Assembly (NCBI GenBank): GCA_014237955.1
Contig: JABABY010000099.1
Span: forward strand, 1 to 7,272
From: Planctomycetota bacterium
GTDB lineage: Bacteria; Planctomycetota; Planctomycetia; Pirellulales; UBA7805
Reading direction: 5' to 3'
Length of the DNA: 7,272 nucleotides
Shown: in pieces, positions 1-5,862 of the stretch
How positions within the stretch are numbered: position 1 is the first letter of the stretch
Layout: each line of letters starts with the position of its first letter
Notes under the pieces: model-generated
The model's database searches: none
Told to the model about the DNA's origin: nothing
Seen by the model: only the letters and a program-made list of their open reading frames with translations
Made by a program: the position numbers and the translations under genes

Positions 1-2196
1 CTTGGAACCATCCCGGTAGATCGCCAATGCCTTTAAGCCCAGACGCCAACCCCAGGTGTATGCTTCGGCAATATCCTCGACGGTTGTTGTGGAGGGCATA
101 TTCACCGTTTTCGAAATTGCCCCCGATAGAAATGGCTGTGCAGCAGCCATCATCCGCACATGTGCTTGCCATTCAATACAACGGCCGCCTCCCGAGGGCT
201 CAAAGGCACAATCAAAGACAGGCAGGTGTTTCTCGTCGAGCTCCGGGGCACCTTCAATCTTGTCATTCTGGTCAATATAGGCAGTGATCGCTTCAATTTG
301 TGAAGAGCTGTATCCCAGTGTTTTGAGCGAGTGAGAAACTGATTTGTTGATGATTTTGAGCATCCCGCCACCGGCAAGTTGCTTGTATTTAACGAGTGCG
401 ATATCAGGCTCGATACCGGTAGTGTCACAGTCCATGAGGAAGCTGATCGTCCCTGTAGGCGCAAGAACGGTTGCTTGCGCATTTCGAAATCCAAAGCGTT
501 TTCCTGCCTCGAGAACATCATCCCACAATTCACCAGCCGCAGATCGCAACTCAGCAGGACAAGCCTCGTTGATGTTCTCTACAGCATCACGATGCATTTG
601 CATCACCCGTAACATTTCCTCTCGATTGCTCTCAAAGCCTTCAAACGGACCAACGACTGAGGACATCTCGGCACTCGCAAGATTAGCGGCTCCATGTAAT
701 ATTGCAGTGACCGCACCACAAATGCCGGTTCCCGCATCGGAATCATAGGCATGTCCGCCTGTCATGAGCAGGCTTCCGAGATTGGAGTATCCAAGGCCGA
801 GAGGCCGGTAACGTTGGCTGTTGGCGGCGATTGCTCCCGTGGGATAGCTCGCGTGATCGACCAGGATTTCCTGGGCCACAAAGAACATGCGACAGGCCTG
901 CTTGAATCGCTGAACATCAAAGGTGTTATCTTCGCGACACATTTTCATCAAGTTGATGCTGGCGAGATTACAAGCCGTGTCATCCAGAAACATGTATTCG
1001 CTACAAGGATTGCTGGCATTGACTCGACCCGAGTTGGGACAGGTATGCCAACGATTAATGGTAGTGTCATACTGGACGCCCGGATCGCCACACTTCCATG
1101 CCATCTCGGCCATTTGGTTCATGAGCTCACGCGCTTGGAAACTGGGACCGTCCTTACTGGCATCCGTCACCCAGTGGGTTTTCCATTCCTTGTCTTCAAT
1201 GAAGGCCTTCATGAAGTCATCTGTGATGCGAACCGAAAGATTCGCATTTTGGAACATGATGGAGTTGTACGCCTCTCCATTGAAGTTCGCTTCGTAGCCA
1301 CCCTTTTCAATCAAGCAGTGTGCTTTGGCCTCTTCTTTGGCCTTGCACTTGATGAAGTCCATAATGTCCGGGTGCCAGATCTTCAGAGACTGCATCTTCG
1401 CAGCCCGTCGTGTTTTTCCGCCGCTTTTGACAACGGCTGCGATTTGATCATACACCCGCATGAAGGAGAGTGGGCCAGAAGGCCTCCCGCCACCAGAAAG
1501 TTTTTCACGATGAGATCGAATTGTGGAAAGGTCGGTTCCGGTACCGCTTCCGAATTTGAACAACATTGCTTCGCTGGTCGCCAAATGCATGATGGCTTCC
1601 ATGTTGTCGTTGACACTCTGGATGAAGCACGCCGAACCCTGGGGGTACTCGTACGGGTTTTCGGGCTGCCTTACCGTGTTCGTTTCTGCATCCCAATGCC
1701 AGTTACATTTCGTCCCCGTGACTCCATACTGATGGTAAAGTCCAACATTGAACCAGACCGGTGAATTGAAAGCACCATATTGATGGAGGCAGAGCCATGA
1801 GATTTCGCGGTAAAAGTTTTCACCATCTTCGGGTGAAGCAAAATAACCATCGCCCAATCCCCAGTCGGCAATAGTCCGACAGACTCGGTGGATCAGCTGG
1901 CGAACGCTGTTTTCCCGCTCAGGCGTTCCGTTCTCACCGTAGAAGTATTTGCTGACGACGACATTCGTAGCCAACTGACTCCAGTTGACGGGAATCTCAC
2001 AATCGGCCTGCTCGAAGAGCAACTCCCCATTTTCACCTTTGATTTGGGCACTTCGTCGCTCCCACTCGACCGTTTCAAAAGGATCGGTGGCATCGGTTGG
2101 GCAAAAAACAGGTTCGACGCGGAGGCCAGGACCGCTTTCCTTGCGATTTTGATCAAACAAATTTTGGGAGGAAACGTCCACGTCGACAGTAGCCAT
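1..2196 (-). CDS. nrdJ: Adenosylcobalamin-dependent (class II) ribonucleotide reductase, 3'-truncated by window edge
   Basis: Reduces ribonucleotides to deoxyribonucleotides in the cytoplasm, using coenzyme B12 to generate a cysteine thiyl radical without oxygen. The reverse complement is open for 732 codons from ATG at 2196 to the window edge with no stop. Seen in the translation: SAC at C190 (first cysteine of the redox pair), FGSGTGTDLS near 215-224, NPCSE at 396-400 with the predicted thiyl Cys398 and Glu400, Cys409 eleven residues later (the spacing known for class II enzymes), LAPTGTISF near 578-586, and GLKALAIYRDGSK just before the edge. There is no obvious ATP-cone before the catalytic barrel. 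Planctomycete-type NrdJ proteins are longer than this, so a C-terminal part with the swinging redox cysteines is expected beyond position 1. The start is supported by an AAAGGA Shine-Dalgarno at 2205-2210, 8 nt upstream. A 698-base gap separates it from rplU, so it probably has its own promoter. Family identity is very secure; the C-terminus is not seen. Confidence 0.96.
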   Translation of the reverse strand, partial: MATVDVDVSSQNLFDQNRKESGPGLRVEPVFCPTDATDPFETVEWERRSAQIKGENGELLFEQADCEIPVNWSQLATNVVVSKYFYGENGTPERENSVRQLIHRVCRTIADWGLGDGYFASPEDGENFYREISWLCLHQYGAFNSPVWFNVGLYHQYGVTGTKCNWHWDAETNTVRQPENPYEYPQGSACFIQSVNDNMEAIMHLATSEAMLFKFGSGTGTDLSTIRSHREKLSGGGRPSGPLSFMRVYDQIAAVVKSGGKTRRAAKMQSLKIWHPDIMDFIKCKAKEEAKAHCLIEKGGYEANFNGEAYNSIMFQNANLSVRITDDFMKAFIEDKEWKTHWVTDASKDGPSFQARELMNQMAEMAWKCGDPGVQYDTTINRWHTCPNSGRVNASNPCSEYMFLDDTACNLASINLMKMCREDNTFDVQRFKQACRMFFVAQEILVDHASYPTGAIAANSQRYRPLGLGYSNLGSLLMTGGHAYDSDAGTGICGAVTAILHGAANLASAEMSSVVGPFEGFESNREEMLRVMQMHRDAVENINEACPAELRSAAGELWDDVLEAGKRFGFRNAQATVLAPTGTISFLMDCDTTGIEPDIALVKYKQLAGGGMLKIINKSVSHSLKTLGYSSSQIEAITAYIDQNDKIEGAPELDEKHLPVFDCAFEPSGGGRCIEWQAHVRMMAAAQPFLSGAISKTVNMPSTTTVEDIAEAYTWGWRLGLKALAIYRDGSK

Positions 2197-2204
2197 CGCG
2201 CGAG

Positions 2205-2210
2205 TCCTTT
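2205..2210 (-). promoter_or_regulatory. Ribosome binding site of nrdJ
   Basis: AAAGGA on the minus strand, separated by 8 nt from the ATG at 2196. It fixes the nrdJ start; the protein then runs in one frame to the window edge. Confidence 0.7.
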
Positions 2211-2350
2211 CGAGCTAGAGGTGCGGGCATCCGTACCAGTATTATTGAACTTCTACACTAAATCTTCTCGCGGCCCGCCTAGCCGACTCGAAGAAATCTG
2301 CCCCGAGGCAATGAAAATCACTCAGTAGCCCCCCACAAGCAGTACATAAA

Positions 2351-2366
2351 CAACTATATATTGTAG
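2351..2366 (-). promoter_or_regulatory. NrdR box 1 (proximal)
   Basis: Minus-strand 16-mer CTACAATATATAGTTG. Its central ten bases (2354-2363) match the NrdR-box core CwAtATaTwG at all ten positions; the flanks match poorly (about 12 of 16 overall by eye). NrdR is the ATP/dATP-sensing repressor of ribonucleotide reductase genes, and this site lies about 155 bases upstream of the nrdJ start. It forms a pair with the site at 2382-2397, 31 bp away, the helical spacing known for NrdR operators. The nrdR gene itself is not in the window. Confidence 0.62.
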
Positions 2367-2381
2367 TTGATGCGCTTCTGA

Positions 2382-2397
2382 CTACAACATCGTGTTG
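2382..2397 (-). promoter_or_regulatory. NrdR box 2 (distal, degenerate)
   Basis: Minus-strand 16-mer CAACACGATGTTGTAG, with about seven of ten core positions fitting CwAtATaTwG. It begins exactly 31 bp from box 1. It is also an inverted copy of box 1 at 12 of 16 positions, and the inner arms (2361-2367 and 2381-2387) form a perfect 7-bp inverted repeat TTGTAGT/ACTACAA with a 13-nt spacer. Alone it would be weak; its spacing and its position before an RNR gene make it credible. A hairpin or another repressor's operator is the alternative. Confidence 0.5.
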
Positions 2398-2407
2398 TGA
2401 GGGGCTG

Positions 2408-2435
2408 ATTGTATAACCTTTTTTTAACCCGTCAA
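2408..2435 (-). promoter_or_regulatory. Predicted sigma-70-type promoter for nrdJ
   Basis: On the minus strand TTGACG (2430-2435, five of six to consensus) is followed after 16 nt by TACAAT (2408-2413, five of six). Transcription would start near 2401, giving a leader of about 205 nt with both NrdR boxes immediately downstream of the start site, a position suited to repression. A second, weaker candidate is TTGTAG (2382-2387), 16 nt, TACAAT (2360-2365), which would lie inside the two boxes. No transcript data are available. Confidence 0.55.
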
Positions 2436-2454
2436 TCACAATTTTCAATTCGCT

Positions 2455-2481
2455 TTAAATGCCTTTGAATAAAGGATTTAA
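2455..2481. repeat. Imperfect inverted repeat upstream of the nrdJ promoter
   Basis: TTAAAT-G-CCTTT, loop GAAT, AAAGG-ATTTAA. It gives 11 Watson-Crick pairs with a single bulged base at 2461. It ends about 20 bp upstream of the predicted -35 at 2435. On the minus strand it is not followed by a T-run, so a terminator is unlikely; a protein-binding site is possible. Confidence 0.4.
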
Positions 2482-2535
2482 GAGAATCTCCTCTCAACGG
2501 GCCATGATAGCATAACTGCTGAAAAGAGGGTCTGC

Positions 2536-2558
2536 AACCGCAGGATTTCGCGGCGGTT
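2536..2558. repeat. Small GC-rich inverted repeat
   Basis: AACCGC (2536-2541) and GCGGTT (2553-2558) with an 11-nt loop; the stem can be lengthened to GCA/TGC with bulged bases. On the plus strand it runs into TT and then GC. On the minus strand no T-run follows directly (GCAGACCC, then TCTTTT). It might be a weak terminator or RNA hairpin; its function is unknown. Confidence 0.3.
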
Positions 2559-2583
2559 TTGCTATTTCGGGCACGCCGTCACT

Positions 2584-2618
2584 AAATTTTGTGAGGAAAG
2601 GGTGCCGCACAAAAATTT
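2584..2618. repeat. AT-rich inverted repeat with A-tracts
   Basis: Left arm AAATTTTGTG (2584-2593) and right arm CACAAAAATTT (2608-2618) pair over ten bases with one bulged A, around a 14-nt loop. It is followed on the plus strand by a run of seven A (2620-2626). The phased A/T tracts suggest intrinsically bent DNA. No gene depends on it in an obvious way. Confidence 0.35.
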
Positions 2619-2837
2619 TAAAAAAAGTATCGACTCTGCAGCCCGCTTTTGATGTTCTCGTCAGCGGCAGCGATTAAACAGGTCTGCGCTTTTGCGTTGC
2701 TTTTGAGTCGCGTGCGAAATGGTGCGTCTCGCCGATGGAAAACGACTAAGGCAGAAAACGGGCCATGGATGTTTCCAGCCGACATGATCTTTCAAGACGG
2801 GGTATTTCCGAAAATGCAAACGGATTGCAATTGGAGA

Positions 2838-2858
2838 AAGCCCTTCGAAACAGGGCTT
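2838..2858 (-). terminator. Possible terminator after rplU
   Basis: A perfect 7-bp hairpin on the minus strand, AAGCCCT, 7-nt loop, AGGGCTT, starting 36 nt after the rplU stop. The following minus-strand bases are TCTCC, so the U-tract is poor. Position favours a terminator, but the weak tail leaves it uncertain. Confidence 0.42.
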
Positions 2859-2894
2859 AGCTACACTGGGGCCGCGCAGATGGTATGCAAACGC

Positions 2895-3206
2895 TCAGGC
2901 GGTGATTTTATCAATCCGCACCTTTGTATAGAGCTGCCGATGTCCCGTTTTTCTCCGGGAATTCTTTCGCCTGCGTAGTTTTTGGACAACCAGTTTTGGC
3001 CCCTGGCTAACCCCGAGTACCTCAGCTTCAACAGCCGCCCCATCCACGGTCGGGCTACCAAGCTGGATTCCCTTCTCGCTGCTGATACAGAGGACATTTT
3101 CAAACGTCAGCTTATCTCCCACATGGCTCTGGCGATAATCGATCGCTAGCTGCTCCCCCTCCTGCACTTTGAACTGTTTTCCACTGTCGGCAATGATGGC
3201 GTACAT
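2895..3206 (-). CDS. rplU: 50S ribosomal protein L21
   Basis: A structural protein of the large ribosomal subunit that binds 23S rRNA. The 103-residue product has the normal bacterial L21 length and its typical beginning MYAIIADSGKQFKVQEG, the central GDKLTFENVL segment (31-40), and the basic Lys/Arg-rich tail with KLRRRKNSRRKTGHRQ that contacts rRNA. The ATG at 3206 is preceded by a good GGGGAG Shine-Dalgarno (3213-3218) with 6-nt spacing. It lies 173 nt downstream of the RNase E/G gene on the same strand, a neighbour often found beside L21. Unusually, rpmA (L27), which normally follows rplU, is absent; about 700 non-coding bases come next. It may be served by its own promoter in the 173-nt gap, by read-through from rne, or both. 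Confidence 0.97.
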   Translation of the reverse strand: MYAIIADSGKQFKVQEGEQLAIDYRQSHVGDKLTFENVLCISSEKGIQLGSPTVDGAAVEAEVLGVSQGPKLVVQKLRRRKNSRRKTGHRQLYTKVRIDKITA

Positions 3207-3269
3207 GGAGGTCTCCCCGATAATCGCGAGCTTCAGCGAGTGTGTGACGAAAATATTGGCAAACCATGC

Positions 3270-3298
3270 ATGATATCTGCTTTTCGCCCCACCGTCGA
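3270..3298 (-). promoter_or_regulatory. Possible rplU promoter
   Basis: On the minus strand TCGACG (3293-3298, four of six) is followed after 17 nt by TATCAT (3270-3275, five of six), predicting a start near 3263 and a leader of roughly 57 nt before the rplU ATG. The match is moderate. If real, rplU can be expressed without the rne operon. Confidence 0.33.
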
Positions 3299-3316
3299 GC
3301 GGGCAGTGACTTTTTT

Positions 3317-3366
3317 GGGCCTTTTTGCACGCACCCCAACGATGGGGGCCCTGTTTTTTAGCCCCC
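3317..3366 (-). other. Competing GC-rich hairpins between rne and rplU
   Basis: Three stems share bases. A: GGGGGC/GCCCCC (3361-3366 with 3344-3349). B: CCCCA/TGGGG (3343-3347 with 3334-3338) with a 4-nt loop. C: GGGCC/GGCCC (3347-3351 with 3317-3321). A and B cannot form together because both use 3344-3347. None is followed by a proper U-run on the minus strand. They might act as a processing site, a weak terminator or an attenuator between rne and rplU. Only the pairing is seen directly; function is inference. Confidence 0.35.
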
Positions 3367-3379
3367 TGAAAAGATTGGC

Positions 3380-5083
3380 CTAGAGGTTCGGAAAACGGAT
3401 CTCTCGACTCGCTTTATCGTAGCCAAGAATCTCAATCTGTTCGGGCAAAAACCCTTCTTTGGTCAAAATTTGAACCACCACGGTGTTCTCCTCCTCCAAT
3501 CCCGAAATTTCGCGACGCTTCCGGTTGTTCAGGTAGGTGGCCACCTCGTCCGCTACCTGCAGATCGATTGCCACCACATCGGGGTGGTGCGCAGCAGAGA
3601 TCAACATTCTGACAGCCTCGATTGCCATACTCTCCGGCGTTTTGACCACCCCTGATCCTGAACAGCCTGGGCAATCCCGGTAAATGCTTCGCTTAAAACC
3701 GGGCCGAATCCGCTGTCGTGTCATTTCAATCAGACCGAAAGGACTGGTGCGGAGAATCTTTGTCCTTGCACGATCCCGTTTTACAGATTCTCGCAAAACT
3801 CTTTCGACACCTCGTCGATGGCGTTCCTGTCGCATATCAATGAAGTCATTGACGACCACACCGCCAAGGTCACGAAGTCGCAATTGTCTGGCGATTTCAC
3901 GAGCTGCCAGCTGATTGATCTGAAAAGCAGATTCCTCAGCAGAACCATTTGCCCGAAAGTTTCCGCTATTTACATCAATTGCGACCAATGCCTCGGTTTG
4001 GTCAATGACAATCGATCCCCCCTGCTTCAGTGGCACCTCGCGTTGGTGGATCAGGGAAATCTCATCCTCAATCTTATATTTATGGAACAGAGGATCCCGG
4101 CCTTTGTAGAACTGCAACCTGTTCACGTGGCGCGGCATCACCATCTGAAGAAACTCTTTAGCGCGTTCGTAAGCTCGTTCTTCATCGACATAAATGACAT
4201 CCACTTCGCTGCTGAAAATGTCGCGAATCGTGCGGATGATCATGTCACTTTCCTCGTAGATATCTACCGGTGCCCGGCACTTCTTGATGCGACGGACAAT
4301 GACCTTCCAAAGACGCAACAGATAAGCCAAATCGCGGGATAATTCTCGCTTGGTTCGTCCAGCCCCTGCTGTACGAATAATAAAGCCCAGGCCCTTCGGT
4401 GGATTGAGATCGAGCAGAATATCACGCAGCCGCCTGCGATCCTCTTCATCGTCGATTTTGCGTGAGACACCAACACGGCCTAAAGCGGGCATCAACACCA
4501 AGTAGCGTCCCGGAATACTGATGTACGTAGAGAGGGTCGGTCCTTTATTGCCAATCCCTTCTTTAATCACCTGTACCAATACTTCGTCACCACGTCGCAA
4601 AATATCCTGAATAGGTGGTTTTACGCGCGGGCGAGCTCCTGGGCGAGAGGTCCGACCTCGTGATCGCGGGCGGCGCGTTTTAGTCCTGGCCGTTTCCTCC
4701 GTGTTACCCTCGCCTTGGCTCGCTGATGACGAATCACCATTACCAGTCTCTGGTGCCGGCGGCTCGATATCCTCAGCAATGTCGCTATCGCGAAAACTGC
4801 CACCCCCTGTCTCCATGTACTTTGCGGGGTCAATACCGGCCTGCCGATAATACTGAGGTTCCACATCACTGATGTGCAAAAATCCATTGCGGCCGACGCC
4901 AAAATCAATGAAGGCCGCCTGGATTGTGGGCTCCAGATTAACAACCACTCCTTTATAAACATTCCCCACATAATTATCCTGGCTTGATCGCTCGATGTAG
5001 AGTTCCTCAAGGACCCCATCTTCAACAATGGCAATCCGGCACTCCTCCGGCTGGGAAACATTGATTAGCATTTCATTTTTCAT
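3380..5083 (-). CDS. rne: Ribonuclease E/G family endoribonuclease
   Basis: An endonuclease cutting single-stranded, AU-rich RNA in rRNA maturation and mRNA decay. Its 567 residues match RNase G or the catalytic half of RNase E. Order: N-terminal segment (1-35); S1 RNA-binding domain starting at about 38 (YVGNVYKGVVVNLEP, then AAFIDFGVGRNGFLH) and resuming at about 158 (IQDILRRGDEVLVQVIKEG, GNKGPTLST); RNase H-like/5'-sensor region; DNase I-like catalytic core with AIDVNS (Asp370, Asn372) and VVNDFIDM (Asp413), equivalent to the metal-binding Asp303/Asn305/Asp346 of E. coli RNase E; Zn-link CPGC at 471-474; small domain to the end. Residues 84-156 are an acidic, then Arg/Pro-rich, low-complexity insert within S1. 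There is no long C-terminal degradosome scaffold. The ATG overlaps the upstream stop as ATGA, implying translational coupling; the Shine-Dalgarno is weak (purine-rich AAAGAGA). Whether to call it rne or rng is a matter of convention; the family is certain. Confidence 0.96.
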   Translation of the reverse strand: MKNEMLINVSQPEECRIAIVEDGVLEELYIERSSQDNYVGNVYKGVVVNLEPTIQAAFIDFGVGRNGFLHISDVEPQYYRQAGIDPAKYMETGGGSFRDSDIAEDIEPPAPETGNGDSSSASQGEGNTEETARTKTRRPRSRGRTSRPGARPRVKPPIQDILRRGDEVLVQVIKEGIGNKGPTLSTYISIPGRYLVLMPALGRVGVSRKIDDEEDRRRLRDILLDLNPPKGLGFIIRTAGAGRTKRELSRDLAYLLRLWKVIVRRIKKCRAPVDIYEESDMIIRTIRDIFSSEVDVIYVDEERAYERAKEFLQMVMPRHVNRLQFYKGRDPLFHKYKIEDEISLIHQREVPLKQGGSIVIDQTEALVAIDVNSGNFRANGSAEESAFQINQLAAREIARQLRLRDLGGVVVNDFIDMRQERHRRGVERVLRESVKRDRARTKILRTSPFGLIEMTRQRIRPGFKRSIYRDCPGCSGSGVVKTPESMAIEAVRMLISAAHHPDVVAIDLQVADEVATYLNNRKRREISGLEEENTVVVQILTKEGFLPEQIEILGYDKASREIRFPNL

Positions 5084-5862
5084 GTCGTCTCTTTCTTTTT
5101 GTTTTGTAGCTGTATTTTGGTTCGCGTGAGAAAGTTGCCATGATGCGACAATTCTGCGAGTCCAAGTATTTTAATAATGTCTTGTGGTCGTACGGTTGCC
5201 TCACTACTGACCTCGAGTTGCATGCGCAACTGAAACTCATCGAGATACAGCCGTAAGACATGGGACCGGATATCAATCTCTTGGCGCTTTTTGGTCCGTG
5301 TTATCCAATAGGAGTAGGCAGCCATAAACCGACCAATGTTTTCTCGAGTCACCAATTGAAATTCAGAAGGAACCGAAAATTCATACCAAGCACTTTCAGC
5401 TTTTATCTTCGGGGTATTGTTCGTTAGAATTGTGATATCTAAAATCTCAATCCCAGCAACGGTGTTTTCTCGGAGTTGCCGGATTAATTCGGCGGAGGAG
5501 TACTGTTTGGCCAATTTTAAATCCATCACTTCATCCAGTCCGGCGGTACCTACTCCCAGGGCTGAAGTGAAACTCATCTGTGGTCGCGGGTGAAACCCTT
5601 TACTCATCTCAGGCTCTAATCCTGCCCTGCGAAAGAGCCTTTCTAAGGTTCGGATTAAATCACGATGCCCCAAGAAGCGAAGATCGCCCTTTTTAGAAAA
5701 GCGGATTCGCACACGTTGACCGATTGCGGATTTTTGTGGCTGCTTTTTGTTGGCGATTATGGTACTAATTCTGGCACCTGCTTCCGTAATTCTTCCTTCA
5801 GATAGCTGCGGATTTCCTGTGCGTTTTCCTTGGTCATCACGCGCTTGGCTAGTCGTTGGCAC
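5080..5862 (-). CDS. DUF2344 / TIGR03936 radical SAM-linked protein
   Basis: This family is usually fused to, or encoded beside, a B12-binding-type radical SAM protein, often near RNase E/G and L21 genes; its biochemical role is not settled. Seen (numbering from GTG at 5862): the conserved start QRVRIRFSKKGDLRFLGHRD (49-68), LERLFRRAGL (73-82), the hallmark MSKGFHPRPQMSF (86-98), and SALGVGTAGLDEVMDLKL (100-117), then a less conserved C-terminal half. The core is about 210 residues, as expected. The start is uncertain: GTG 5862 would overlap ptsI by 106 nt in another frame; GTG 5712 would drop the conserved QR; no ATG or TTG lies between. A rare start such as ATA at 5760, overlapping the ptsI stop as ATAA, is possible. 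The 3' end overlaps rne as ATGA. No radical SAM gene is visible in the window. Family call is firm, start is not. Confidence 0.88.
   Translation of the reverse strand: MPTTSQARDDQGKRTGNPQLSEGRITEAGARISTIIANKKQPQKSAIGQRVRIRFSKKGDLRFLGHRDLIRTLERLFRRAGLEPEMSKGFHPRPQMSFTSALGVGTAGLDEVMDLKLAKQYSSAELIRQLRENTVAGIEILDITILTNNTPKIKAESAWYEFSVPSEFQLVTRENIGRFMAAYSYWITRTKKRQEIDIRSHVLRLYLDEFQLRMQLEVSSEATVRPQDIIKILGLAELSHHGNFLTRTKIQLQNKKKETT

Larger units (their letters stand above)
2197..2894. other. Gene-free interval between rplU and nrdJ
   Basis: About 700 bases with no ORF I can defend on either strand. The nrdJ-proximal third holds the ribosome binding site, leader, NrdR-box pair and promoter. The middle (about 2450-2620) holds three imperfect inverted repeats and A/T tracts. 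The stretch 2620-2830 shows nothing I recognise: no tRNA, no conserved RNA motif and no coding signal. No cobalamin-riboswitch B12-box-like motif was found in the leader, although nrdJ needs B12. Confidence 0.6.

Noticed and set aside
751..1764. A 337-codon plus-strand open frame
   Set aside because: It is fully antisense to nrdJ, whose minus-strand translation carries NPCSE and other class II RNR motifs. The plus-strand product shows no recognisable family.
2197..2400. Cobalamin riboswitch in the nrdJ leader
   Set aside because: Considered because the enzyme needs B12, but I found no B12-box-like GCCACTG motif or the expected multi-stem layout. A covariance-model search would settle it.
2242..2448. 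A 68-codon minus-strand frame upstream of nrdJ
   Set aside because: It starts with TTG, covers the predicted promoter and NrdR boxes, has no Shine-Dalgarno I can see and resembles no family.
2649..2978. A 109-codon plus-strand open frame in the gap, running into rplU
   Set aside because: No recognisable domain, no good ribosome binding site, and it overlaps the rplU 3' end antisense.
3317..3358. Plus-strand intrinsic terminator (GC stem followed by TGTTTTTT)
   Set aside because: The shape fits, but no plus-strand gene leads into it. The T-run is more likely incidental to the rne-rplU leader hairpins.
3818..4342. A 174-codon plus-strand open frame
   Set aside because: Antisense to the catalytic core of RNase E/G; a shadow of its codon usage.
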